In this document: positions 27,241-39,959 of the stretch, in pieces
Layout of the letters: the number at the start of each line of letters is the position of its first letter
How positions within the stretch are numbered: position 1 is the stretch's first letter
Source of the DNA: Antitrichia curtipendula
Taxonomy: Eukaryota > Streptophyta > Bryopsida > Hypnales > Leucodontaceae
Assembly (NCBI GenBank): GCA_951230915.1
Contig: OX579640.1
Location: 17,814,981 to 17,878,980, forward strand
DNA length: 64,000 nt
Reading direction: 5' to 3'
Notes under the pieces: model-generated
The model's input: only the letters and a program-made list of their open reading frames with translations
Databases searched by the model: none
What the model was told of the DNA's origin: nothing
Translations under genes and position numbers: made by a program

Positions 27241-30200
27241 TGACGGATAATGGATTTCATTATAAAAACGACCTTTCCACCCCATATTTTACAATTGGAT
27301 TCTTCTAGATGTTGTGCTTTTCATTTTCTCTTAAAGGACACTATTGTTTCCATTGGAAATTGAATCAACCATGCCATCAAGAAAAAATATGAACTACAAC
27401 ATTATATATCGAATAAGATTTAGCAAATAAGATTTAGTTTTTATCGAAACAAAGTAGTGTCTTTCATTCATTTTGTACTTTTGTAACAAGCTAGGTTTTG
27501 AAATTTTTTTCCATAACAAACTAGGTTTGGGAATCTTTCATTTTTTTGTAACAAGTTGGGTCTACATTCTTTTCTTATTTTCACAACAAGCATATTCTTG
27601 ATTATTTATTTTTTGTTTCAAGCTTTGACTTTGCCAAAAAAAAATTACAAAAGATTAGATACAACTTTAAAATATGTTGATAAATTGCCACCCTCATATA
27701 TTCTCCATTTCAAAATAAATTAGGATCTAATTTCCCACAAACATTTCAAAATTCTCAAGTGTGAAGTACCTTGGTGAGTGGGCTATTGTCATAGTCATCA
27801 GAGCTACGTTTTGTTTTGTTTTTTGAAACAAATAAAACAAAATTCCAATGCTAAGGGCAAAGTACAAGACTAGCAACTACAAGTGGCCTGCCAAGACACA
27901 TCAAAACCACAAATTGACTACACAAACATAGAAATAGACATGGCCTATGAATGAGAAGGATAGTACCCAACAAGAGTAGCACACAGACAAGCAATAAACT
28001 TCTTTCGGCCTGCCGAGAAAGGGCCTACACTTAATACGTAACACCGAGAGTTGGAGCCACGTTTTGCTTGGGCACCGCTACTTTGTTTGTACACTTGACT
28101 TACAACCTATGTAAACTTGTTAGAGCAAGTGTATGAGGTTGTTGAACGTGCAATCTTATTTTGACTTTTCCTCCTTTTCCGGATTTGTATAGTATAATCT
28201 CTGTATATAGAGCACCAAACACCCATTGTAGTCAAGAATTTATTGTTGTTGGTTGATTTTATTAAAACCACTTTCGATTGTAAAATTGTGTAGTACACTT
28301 GCAAGCGGTTATTGTATAAAAATTCCACCCTCAAAAAACGTGGTCCAAGGTTACTAAACAATGCTTGTCAGCGATCCCAAAACTGGCTAAATTTCGCTCA
28401 GTTGCTACTTAATTTCTTCATGCCCGCATTGTACATTCAAAAAAAATCTTCCAAAAATTAACATTTGGCTAAAAATCTTGAACCGGTTCTAAGATCACTG
28501 ATGCTTGTATATCACTTTCATGAAAATATGCTAAAATTTGCTCATATATGTAATTTGCTAACATCCTAAAGGAGTTAACATTTGTACCACCTAACAAAAT
28601 GACCTTTAATGTATTGTGCATTTTGTTTATTGAGCCTCTGGTAAATAAAATGCTATTACCAATGTTAAATGAAATAAAACATCCAAATTGATCTCTATGT
28701 TTGAATAATGAATTTATAATCCATTTTAAAATTTTCAAGCAAATCTACAATTGCAATTCTTGTGACCTTTTGAAGGCAACATCTTGAAAATTTTATATAT
28801 GTTACATTTAAACTTTTTGTAATCAAATTTCTTATGATTAGAGGTTTACCATTATTACTACAAAGAAAGGGTGAAGTTTGGACACTTTTTTCAACACTTT
28901 TTTCAACAAGAATATTGAAAAATGAAGTGTCATAAAACTTACAACAATTTGGCATTGTTTATTTAAAAAAATTAATGTCTTTATATCTAAAATTTCTACT
29001 TTAGTGTTGAAAATTTATCCAAAAAATTGTTTAAAACAATTGCAACTTTTGTTAGTATAGATAATTATCACTATTATTCAATTATTTCTCAAATTTCATA
29101 CCCATGTACAAATGTAATGCACTTTTTAGGGTGGTCTTCTAAACTTGCAAAATATGTCAAAATCTTGAGTTTTTTTGGCCTTCACATCATCACAAAATGA
29201 TTTTTGTCATGACATGCAATAGTAAATCTAGCAAAGTAGTATTCAATGAAAGGACAGTTTCCTAATGTGCTCGATTGTCCTAAAGATGTTATAGAACACA
29301 CTTGATATATGATTCAACCATATTTGATCACAATGACACAAAATCTAATATCCAAGTATTAATTTGAAATAGAAAAAATGTTGGAATCTTGGTATTATTT
29401 AGAAGCAGAGGGAGTTTTATTTTAAATATCTTTGCAATTTTTACATAGGAATAAGATACACATTATTATATAGAAAAAATATTATTAAATGTGTATATAT
29501 TGATATAGAAAACTTACAAATGAAGTTTCATCAAATAAGGACAATATTTGTCGTCCTAAAAGTCAATAATGTGAATAGTTGCTAATTCCTTAATTAGTTA
29601 TAGGGAACCATTTATCATTGCACCATATCTAAGTCTAAAGATATGAATTATTTATTGAAATTTGGTACAACAAAACATATATGATAAAACCGTCCATTCC
29701 CAACCATATATCCATACCCAGCCTATAGGGTGCAACTATTTTCAACCAAAGTTTGGAATGTTTTTTTCTCCTTTTCAAGGTTGGGACTAATAAGGTCATG
29801 ACACATGTCTCAAAATAGTGAACAAGAAAGTAGGAAGTAGTGAGCGGAAAAGTAATTCTTGAATGATCAAAATTGGAAGACTCTATCCATTGAGTATGAG
29901 TTGAGGTCAACTTTTGGTTTCTAAAATTAATATCAATTTCAATTCAAGGCATAAAATTACCAAAAAACTTGCAATTCTATTTTCCTACATAACATAAATT
30001 TTATGTTGCCTTATACTACTCCAGAACATGTACGAAATTATTATTAATTGGTCCACTATGGATAGTTCTATCATCGCATTGCCGGGATTGATAATTCAAC
30101 AATCAACATCTTCCATTTGGATCGAGAACACTTTTCAAAACATCCATCGTGAATGGATGAGCATTTAGGAGTTAAGGATTAATAATACCGCGATTCACAC

Positions 30201-30466
30201 CGACCCCAGTGTCCCACTCGAAGCTTCATACCGCTTACTCGCTTGCCGAAACAGAGGAAGCAGGGCCTGCAGCTTCAAGCTCCTCAATTAGGGTTTCACG
30301 ACTCCCAGCTATCAGCCAAACTTCTAACCCTTCCGATTCCAGCACCATTTGCAATTTCCCATAGAGTACCTTCCGCAATCTCACTGAATTTCCACCCCTA
30401 GTCCAATTGTTAGGACCAACAGTTGTTACAAACTAGACAAGCTGCTTCGTATGCGAGTTGCAATCC
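27241..30466. other. AT-rich intergenic; NAR1 promoter at its right end
   Basis: About 2.9 kb with no supported gene. Minus-strand open frames at 28107, 28469, 28695 and 29635 are 84-91 codons without domains. From about 30180 the base composition becomes balanced (caccgaccccagtgtcccac onward), which marks the promoter and 5' leader of the NAR1 gene. Confidence 0.45.
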
Positions 30467-32626
30467 ATGGCGTCGTCTGTGAAGCTGGGGAGTCACAACG
30501 ACTACATCTCCCAGTCGCAGGGGTGCGTGGTGACGCTCAAGGGGCTGAAGAAACAGCCACCGGTTAACGATTTCCAAGTTTTAATTCGACCAACGACGGA
30601 AGTGAAGAAGGTCACCACCACGGATCCTGTGAAAGTGTCGCTCCACGATTGTCTGGCGTGCAGCGGCTGCATTACCACAGCGGAGACCGTGATGCTGGAG
30701 CAACAGAGCACAGGTGGGGGGGAAATTGGGGTTGCAAATTTTGAGTTGCGAATTTTAGGGGTTAGGGTTTGAAGTTTTGAATGAGGTTACCGCACGTAAA
30801 AGAGACGCTTGAATTGCTGAGTTTCTGTTAGACGGATTAGATTGTTATTGATTGTTGTTGAATTGCAAGTGAATTCTAGTGCGTCAAAGTATGTTGGATT
30901 TGGTAGGCAATTTTGTAACGTTTCGAGGTTTATTGGCTGATGACCTAAACGCAACATGATTTTTGATGTTAAGGTGGTATATGGTCTCAAAATTGATATG
31001 TACTCTTCGTGCAAGATTGGAAGGCGTCGCGAATCTATTTTAATTTGTTTTTTGGGGATTTATGGTGGACAGGGGAATTGCTGAGTCAGTTAAGTGCGAA
31101 TAACAAAGCAGTTGTGGTCTCGTTATCACCGCAGTCAAGAGCCTCATTAGCAGCTTATTATGGTTTAACCCCGCTTCAAGCGTTCAAGAAGCTGACGGGT
31201 TTTTTGAAGTCGCTTGGTGTGAAGGCGGTGTTTGATACCAGCTGCAGTAGAGATTTGACTCTAGTTGAATCATGTGCGGAGTTTGTGGAAAGGTTTCGTG
31301 CGAATCAAAGGTTTCCTATCCTGGCTTCATCTTGTCCTGGTAAGTATCTCTCTTAACCCTGCGATGGCAATTTGATCGAGGACCTAGGGTTGTAGAGGAT
31401 TTTCTTTCCGTCATTTTGAGCAGTCAAAGACCTAGTACGAGTGTGCTTCCATTGGGAGCTTACTGGACAGCTCACTTTGGGTACCAGAGCCAAATTGAGA
31501 TCAAATTTTTATCACTGTTTATGAATTTCTTATGCAATGATTCAAAAGTGGGGAGCTCGTAGATCACTGTTGAAGGATACCAGACAACACTATTTCCATT
31601 TAAAGAATTGAAGGCCAAACATGTGGAATGCGGGTTAGGAGATGGAATCAAGTCTGTAGCAGTTTTGATATCCTCTACCTAGCACTCTCGGTTGAGTTCC
31701 AAATTCTGGCAGTTGAAAATGATTTTTTTGGTGCAGGTTGGATCTGTTATGCGGAAAAAACGCATGGAGATGACGTGTTACCTTACATCAGTGCAGTAAA
31801 GAGTCCTCAGCAAGTGATGGGTACTATTCTCAAGCGATATGCTTGTACCAGTCTGGGGCTTTTGCCTGAAGATATTTATCACGTAACTATCATGCCATGC
31901 TATGACAAGAAACTCGAAGCTGCTCGCGAGGATTTCATTTTTGAAGTGGAAAGGGAAGGAGTACCTGAAGGCAGTAAGATTACAGAAGTGGATTGCGTTC
32001 TTACTTCAAGTGAAATTTTGGACTTATTACAGACTAGAAACATAGATTTTGCGGATCTTGACGAGGCCCCCTTGGATAGAGTAATAGCCAACGTGGATGA
32101 GCGGGGTCATTTATATGGAGTACAGGGGGGTTCAGGTAGCTATGCTGAGACTATCTTTAGATATGCAGCTCGTGAACTCTTTGAGAGGGAAATCACTGGA
32201 CCTTTACAATGGAAGACACTTCGAAATGCAGATTTTCGAGAAGTGTCTCTCGAAGTCGATGGGAAAAAGGTGCTGAAGTTCGCCTGTGTGTATGGGTTTC
32301 GCAACATACAGAATATAGTAAGGCAGATCAAAGGTGGAAGATGTGACTACCATTTCATGGAGGTTATGGCATGTCCATCGGGTTGTTTGAATGGTGGAGG
32401 GCAGATCAAACCCAAGAAGGGCCAAACTGCCAAGGAGCTAATTCAGCAGCTGGAAGGCGCGTACCTGAACGAGGTCGACGTTAGGGATCCTTTTAACAAC
32501 CAGATAGTTAAGGGGTTGTATAAGGAGTGGCTTGGACATCCTGGATCTGAGAAAGCCTCTACAACTATGAGAACTCAGTATCACATCAGAGAGAAGACGG
32601 TTGCAAACTTTGTGAGCGACTGGTAA
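30467..32626 (+). CDS. NAR1: NAR1 / IOP1 cytosolic Fe-S assembly factor
   Basis: Iron-only-hydrogenase-like protein of the cytosolic iron-sulfur assembly (CIA) machinery; it passes [4Fe-4S] clusters from the scaffold to the targeting complex. In Arabidopsis the orthologue is also known as GOLLUM. Exons 30467-30713, 31073-31339 and 31737-32626 join to 467 aa, a normal length. Cluster ligands seen: N-terminal site Cys20 plus Cys62, Cys65 and Cys68 (HDCLACSGC); C-terminal site Cys170 (SSCPG), Cys226 (MPCYD), Cys384 and Cys388 (ACPSGC). The hydrogenase-like phrase VSLSPQSRASLAAYYGL and the glycine loop GVQGGSGSYAE are present. The C-terminus ends in Trp, as is usual for Nar1. The start follows the rule of first ATG in a GC-rich leader (MASSVKLGSHNDYIS). 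No retained catalytic hydrogenase role is expected. Confidence 0.95.
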
Positions 32627-33693
32627 GGGGTTGTGGCTACCATAGCGGGGTCTAGTTTTGTCATATCCAGTGGGATTGTCATCCTGTCTAATACAGTGCA
32701 GCCAACATGAGAAGGTTACCATCGAAAATCGACCGAATTCGTATGAGAATTGTACCCGGGAGCCAGTCGAATCAGACGGAAATGGTGTTATGTTCTCGTG
32801 TAGGGACTGGTGCTGTTCAGGTGACGACACACACACACACACATTCTTGAAATGTGCACCTCTGGTACATTCTCTTCATAAAAAATACACTGAGTGGCCT
32901 GAGTAGCACTCTATTCAGGATACCCTACGGAGTATGTGGATTACGAGGGAATGGCTTCACTGAACACAAACAGGCATCCAGCTGAAGAGTATGGGGACGT
33001 AGATTTATGAGGATTTGGATTTACCGGCAGCAGAAGTTGAAGAGTTGTTGCATTTAAATTTACATACTCTCTACTCAGGTCAAATGCGTCAGAATATGAA
33101 GCCAGGAGACAAATCGGTGAACTTCGTATGGTTATTTGAAGACGAGGAGGTTGGTGGGACTCAACGGTGTCGAACGAGCTAGACTTAATGGCATCGTTTT
33201 CAAATTGGCATGAATGGGAATATTCAAGCGATCATGCTACTCGCTGTTACACTTCACTAGTGTGATATCATATGTCGACGTGACTGAAGAAATTTAGTTT
33301 GTCGATATGCAAATATCCATCAGTACGGCTCACGACCATTGCATTATTTTTAGAATTTTTTTTATTTTTTTTCTTCACCTAAAGCCTTTGGGAATGATGT
33401 CCTATTTTCTGTAAACAAAGAATTTGGAACAGAAGGATGCACGCAAGTGTTACCAAGATCTAGTAATTGTAATCTAAGTTAGTCATGCTGCTGCACAGAA
33501 CACTTCAAGCTCTGTGGGTCTCAGTATTTACGAAATTTCACAATAATTTTGGATTTTCAGTTTTAGTTTGGCTTTAATGATAAGGTTCACATTTGTTCAT
33601 TGATGACACATTTTTGAATAGTTGATCTTATAATAGTTTTGAGTCCATGACTTTCATCCATCCATGATACATTGAGGTGTTTTGTGTAATATT
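32627..33693. other. NAR1 3' flank with CA microsatellite
   Basis: Likely 3' UTR followed by intergenic DNA. An (AC)n run sits at about 32827-32843. The composition is balanced to about 33300, then AT-rich. No gene is seen. Confidence 0.45.
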
Positions 33694-34668
33694 TTAACCC
33701 CTAAATGCCCTGAGGCACCGAATTCTGGTGTAGACGATACTGTTAAATAAAACCTTACCAAATTACTATTTGTAGCAGCTTATATTTTTTGAAAAAAATC
33801 TTTCTGAAGTTTAGTTTTAGGATCAAAAATCTGATTTTGAAAATGAATGATTATGATTTTTTTATTCAAGATCTCGTGCAAGGGTGTCCATTGCAAATCT
33901 AAATATTTTAGTGTTTGAAAATGAGTCTTGAAATGGTTCTTGAAAATGAGTCTCAAATACACTAGATCTTGGAGAGAAAAACACATTAAAAATTCATTTG
34001 AAAAAATTGTGAAGTAGATTTTGAGAAGCCTTAAATTGATTGGGGTTATGCATGTTATGTCCTTTAATCCCTAAAAGTTCAAGGGGTTTGAACAAAACAC
34101 AAATGTATTATAAAATATAAGTTCTATAATTTTTTTGAAGTTTGCATCAAAGAAGATAATGTAAAGCATGAAAATTAGAAAGTATCCGTACAGTCAAAAT
34201 TGTAAAATCATTTTTAGATTCTCTTCAAATAAATTTTGAAGATTTAATTTTTATAATTCACCAAAAATACAATTTCTACCTTTAGGATTTGAATTTTTTT
34301 TTATTGGTCAAAATTGTGGTTTCTATTGATTTGTAAAAAAATGCATAAAATCTAGAAATGAAAACACCAATACTTTTTTGAAATAGTAAGTTTTTCAACA
34401 CTAGTCAATTTTAAATACTTTGTGCTATTTCTCTTATAATTTTTGTTTGATTATAGTGATCTTCATTTTGAATATAAATATTGAAAGACAATCCAATCTT
34501 TTAGGAAAAAAAAATAAAAGTAAAATCTGGTAAAAAGTTTATTTTTGCTCAAAAAATGGTTGTTTGAGCACTTAGGGGTTAACCTTATATTTTTTGGTGA
34601 CCAATTTTTTAGATTTGACATAAGAAAAGAGGATTAAAAGACTTTAAATCACTTTTATAATTTTATTG
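33694..34668 (+). repeat. TTAA-flanked element family A, copy A3 (interrupted, right-truncated)
   Basis: It begins TTAA-CCCCTAAATGCCCTGA and follows A1 through tgcaagggtgtccattgcaa. It is interrupted by N1 (34064-34582), then resumes with tttttggtgaccaatttttt. Similarity fades at about 34668, so the right end is missing. Confidence 0.75.
34064..34582 (+). mobile_element. TTAA-flanked element N1 nested in A3
   Basis: 511-bp body between TTAA (34064-34067) and TTAA (34579-34582). The ends TCCCTAAAAGTTCAAGG and TGAGCACTTAGGGG are inverted repeats. It differs inside from both family A and the small elements. It sits in the same TTAA of the family-A host sequence that S2 uses in copy A2, in a different genomic copy. 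Confidence 0.8.
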
Positions 34669-35548
34669 AATTCTGGATGTTCCATTGTTTTATGGTGCTT
34701 CCTGTTTTGGTGTATTTGCTTATAGGATATTCAAAGTTTGTAGGCTGATTTTGTACTTGGAGTAGTATTCTTGTAGAAGTTCCTTCGTTAAAAAGGTCAC
34801 AAATCTACAAAGTTCTATTCCCTAATAATGTTGACATCCATAATGTGGATGACAAACAAAAGAGAAATGACAATATTAACAATGATAATTTACTTTTGGG
34901 GGATTTGTTGGATCAATTATGTGCATCATGCACTCTAGTCTTTGAACAAAAGGATTGAACTCTAAAAATGCATTATATGGCTGTGAAATATAAATTGAAC
35001 GCAATGTCCAATTCAACAAATATTTCAAATGCATGGGCATTAAGATGTAACAATGGTCCATATTGCAATCTATACTCTTTCTATATTATCTAATGCTATT
35101 CCACGCTCTCAATTCCAAAAAAAATTCAATTATTGTGAGAACCAACATCATTTGCATCTTTGTCAAGTTGTTGATATTTTAAATTCTATAAATGTCAATT
35201 ACCTTCAATTTTTTTGTATAACGATCTGAAATGATGTATATCAAAATGCCAAGGCACAAAAAAAACTGGGATTTCTAAAAAAAATTGGCAAATGACAAAG
35301 TAGTCTCAAATCATGTTGATAAGAACTGAGTTTTAGACATGGCTAACTTTGAAATTGATTTTCTTTCAAATTACAACTAATTATTTCTTCAAATTTTTAT
35401 TATAATGTGTAATATGTTGCACACTACAACTTTTGTATATCTACTTTTGGACATTGTCCATTGATGCTTATAGTATGGTTGTCACTAAAGGCTTTTAAGA
35501 ATATAATTCTTATTTCAATCGGTGCATGGAAGCAAAATTTATACCACC
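34669..35548. other. AT-rich intergenic, nothing recognised
   Basis: No gene or delimited repeat. The minus-strand open frame at 34876-35061 has no domain. Confidence 0.4.
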
Positions 35549-36493
35549 CTAAGCCCCAAAAGTAGTTCGTTGGGTAGAAAAATATTACAAAAGATTTAAT
35601 TTTTTAATCTTTAATTTTTTCTCAAAGATTATATTTTTTTTTCTACATATGAAGTTTTGATTCATTCCATTTGGATTAGTGATATTAAAGTTATGGAACT
35701 TTTTATTTTGTAGGTGTTCATAGCATGTTTTCCAAAAAATAAACTTACAAGATTCATTTCTGAACTCAATTTTCACAATTTATCAAAAAAAAATTCCACG
35801 TGGGCTAGTTTGCTCCCTAAAACAATCTCACCATTGAAATATAACATTCAATAGCATGTATTGTCATTGCCTTGGCCCTTGAGTAGATGGTGTGAAATAT
35901 TTCACACCCAGCAATAGCTAAGTGGACAAGAGGAGGTTCAATGTGATGAGTAGGATGCATGAAGGAGAATCTCAATGTGATGAGGAGGGTGAATGACAAA
36001 AAAGCACTAGGGTATGAAGGTTAGTGGTTGTTATATATTAGGGTATTTTAATTTCATCTTAGAACTATTAACAATTTGGTTCTTTCTTCTATCTCATACC
36101 TACTTCTATATAACAATTTTTTTAAGAATAAAAATCAAGTGATTTTTAAATGAATTTTTTTTCTTGATTCTCAATTCAACTTTTCAACATTAAAAATTGG
36201 AAAACCAAAATCAATAGTGCAAAATTTTAATGTCATATTGATTCAAAGCCAAAAATCTAGTCGCATAAATAATGAGCAAAAAAACCTCGTTTAGCTCATT
36301 TTAAATGCAAATATCTTGCAATCTATACAGTAAAAAATTTTAAATTTCTTCTATACATTTCTATACTAGTCTAATTTAAGATCCTATGGTTAGGTATGCA
36401 AAAAATAACAATTTCAAAGTTTTTTGCTCTTTGCAATAGCATTTTGAATGGATTTTTTAATGGAAAAAAAGGCTTTGGGACTTTAGGGGTTAA
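35549..36493. repeat. Probable TTAA-type element B3
   Basis: The right end ACTTTAGGGG-TTAA (36480-36493) is typical of the group. A possible left end is CTAA-GCCCCAAAAGTAG at 35549. The pairing is tentative because the left end is degenerate. Two open frames inside (35585, 35817) are not convincing genes. The right end lies only about 60 bp from the stop codon of the NERD-like gene. Confidence 0.4.
35889..35908. repeat. Perfect 20-nt palindrome
   Basis: GGTGTGAAATATTTCACACC. A closely similar 26-nt palindrome with the same AATATT centre occurs at 63625-63650. Confidence 0.75.
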
Positions 36494-36554
36494 ATTAAAA
36501 ATGAAAGTGATTATTGCTTAAATTTTTTTATTGATAGTATCTATTCTTGACACT

Positions 36555-39500
36555 TTATTTATGCCAATATCCACATGATTTACCTTTCCAACAATGTCCT
36601 TGCATATCAAACTTGCAAGAGATTTGAGAATCAATTTGACCTTTCAATGATTGACCTTCATCTCTATTGTTATAAACTTCAGTTGTATTAACTTCCAAAA
36701 ATATGTTTTGAAGATTTTCAATATCTTCTAAACTTTTGTCAAATGAAAGAGTTCCTAAATGATTAGCTACATGTGCATCATGAATAGGTTGAATTAAACC
36801 ATTTGGTTTTATATTTTCTAGCCCTTGAACAATAGTCATTACATAACCACTTTCTTGAGCAAATCCTCTTTCATTTTGTCTTGAATCTAATGGTGTTGAA
36901 ATAGATGTTTGACACTTGTCATTTTGTCCTTCAAGCACTTGATTCAAATTATCATGTTTTATATTGAATTTTCCTTGCAAACCATCTGTCAAAAGGATGG
37001 ACTGGTTTTGGTCTTTAGTGGTTTTCCATATCCTTAAGTCAATAGGAAATAAACCCGTCCCATTCCACTTTCGCAATTGCTCTATTGAAAATGGACCTTG
37101 AATGGTTCCAGAAGGGTCTACATAGTGCCACAACTTTTCATGTTCCATTGAATTATTCAAATTCACCAAAATCGTTGGTACTAGTGAAATAGGCATTGAT
37201 TTATAAAGATTTGAATAATTTGAAGTAGAAATTACTTCTTTTTTCATATTTCCAATGGTCCCTTGATCATTTTTTTCACCAAGGTCTCTTCCATCATTTA
37301 TTCTCTTTTGTGAATCAATTTCAATATCATGCTTCTCATAAAAGGATTGTTTTTCCTTTTCATCACTCCAATGTGGCTTTGCTTCTTTGTTTTGAGCATT
37401 GCAATTTATTGCAAAGGATGGTTTTAGAATAGGTCGATATGATGTTGCTTCAATATGCTTCCAATCTTTAGTTTGTTTATTGATTTTTTCATCTTGTGAA
37501 TTTGATGAAACTTTATTTTTGCTATTATATTTTGATTTATTGTCTTTTATAAAACTACCTCTCCAACTTTGTCTTGTTGAACAAGAATTCATAGTTTGAT
37601 TATACAATTTTGCTGAATTGCAATACTTATCTGCCATTTAAAATAAAATTGCAAAAAGTGTTTATACAATTTAAAATTTTTGAATTCAAGCATTCACAGA
37701 AGAAACAAAAATTTATAGGTATAATATATTTAAATGTTTTTTAAATCACTAAATATTTCTTATTGCAACTACTTGTTATTTTGTTTTATCATAAATTAAA
37801 ATTGCTTGAATACTGTAATTGTAGGATAAGTTTGGCAAAAAATAACTCTAAAAATAGATGCCAAAATTTTAGAAAAAATAGTTTTTCAAAAAATAAAAAT
37901 TTGTATAGGAAAAATAATATACCAAAAAAACTATTTTTAGCATCTATCCAAAAAATTTATTTTTAAAATAACAATTTATTTGGCAGAGATGTGCCGATCA
38001 TGTCCTTCACTTACAATAAGAAATTTGTCATGTGTGTTTTCTACTTGATAGATTTAATAATTAAAAATTGGAATTTAGATATTCAAATTATATTAAATAA
38101 AAGACTAATAAAAAAAAATTGGAATATTACTTGAAAAGCTTACATCTTTATTTTATCAAAAGCATTCAAAAATGAGAAATTTATCATTAAAACAATGTTA
38201 AAATTATTCTTACACTGTCAATTAGCATATGCATAAAAATTTGAATTGCATTAACAATAAAACATACTCCCTCTGTTCCACTAAAACCCTCCAAATTTGA
38301 TATAGTGCATGCAACTACCACTTAACCACCATTTATTGAATTTTGATTGTTGAGCAAACAACATAAAATTCAAATAAATTCCCACTCAACCAATTCCACT
38401 TAAAGTTCTACACCACTTGCTCAACAATCAATGATCAAATCAATAAATGGAGTCGTTTTAGTGGTACATACACTATTTTTGATTCGGAATTTTTTAGTGA
38501 GACGGAGGGAGTTTGAACTATTTTATAAAATCATTGAATACATTTAATGCAATGTGCAAGATAATTATGTAACACACCTGATACTAGTGTATTGCCTTCA
38601 CCTTGATCACTACCATCTTCAGATTCATAATTTGGATTCATATGTGGATCTGCAAAAATTTTAGGTCTAGCCTTCACCTTCTCAAAGCGAAATGATGGAT
38701 TATTCAATTCTTGAAGTTTTTCCACACACTCCCGCAATGTATGAAATAAAGAATTAGTTAAGTATTTGGAGTTTTGAAATCCTCATTGATTAATGAAATT
38801 ACACTAATTCAATACTACATTACTATCTACTACAACGGTATTTCAATAAAATAAAATTTCTAATTATGCAAAACATTCCAATAATCATATAATTCTCTTA
38901 AAATGCTTTTTTTTAACAAATTTTTTAGGTAGAACATCCCATTCTAATCCAAATTTCTATTCTAGATATATAGGAAAAAGTTCCATCACAAGTTGTTTGT
39001 ATTGGAAAACAGAAATGAAGAAAAAAATTGCTTGATTTAGGGAGTGGATTGTACAAAATGAAGGTAATTTGTATCTAGAAGGGCAAAATCTACCTCGTAA
39101 TTACACATTGTCATTAACTATTTCATTATGAGTTCACCTCAAATCAATGCAACTCAATTCATTCTGGCAATAGATGTAGTTAGTATTGAAGTCATTATAA
39201 ACTGGATTAAGCATGTGTTAAATTGGCCATGCCTTGGTAGAAGCCCTGCAATGGCTATTTTCTAAAGCTAATAGGCATGTTTGCAAACTTTCATAGGAAG
39301 CCTAAGCAATAGTACCCTTCAAAAATATTTCTAAAAAACTACATAAAGTCCAAAAATTATTTTTTCAATTGTAATGCTGTTTCTTATTGCTTGTCTACCG
39401 CTGAAATTATTCCCACATTTTCTAGATAGCAACATCATACTACTTGTCATTCTACTTGTAATAGGATAGTTTTCTTTAATTACACCACGAACTATATTAT

Positions 39501-39875
39501 TTTATAAAATAAAACTTAGAAACATTGTGTATTATTAAAAAGGATATTCTTTTTTTCGACCTTTTTCACTTGCTCTATCTCTAAGATTGATTAGACGTTG
39601 TCTTTCATTTTCCATCCACTGTTACAAAAATAATGTATAGAAGTGTAAAAAACATCAATTTAAAAAAATTCAAAACTCAAAATAATTTCAATCAATGAGT
39701 ATCAAATAATATTACTAATAGTATTTTTTTATGAAAGTAGATGGATGTTGAATCATACATCATTAACTTTGGCTTCTTGTAATGATATGGCTTTTTTTTC
39801 TAATTGACCCTGAATATCAAAAATTTGTATATATATTAGAAACTTGGAATCAATATTAAACTTTAAAAAAAACTA

Positions 39876-39959
<84 letters not shown>

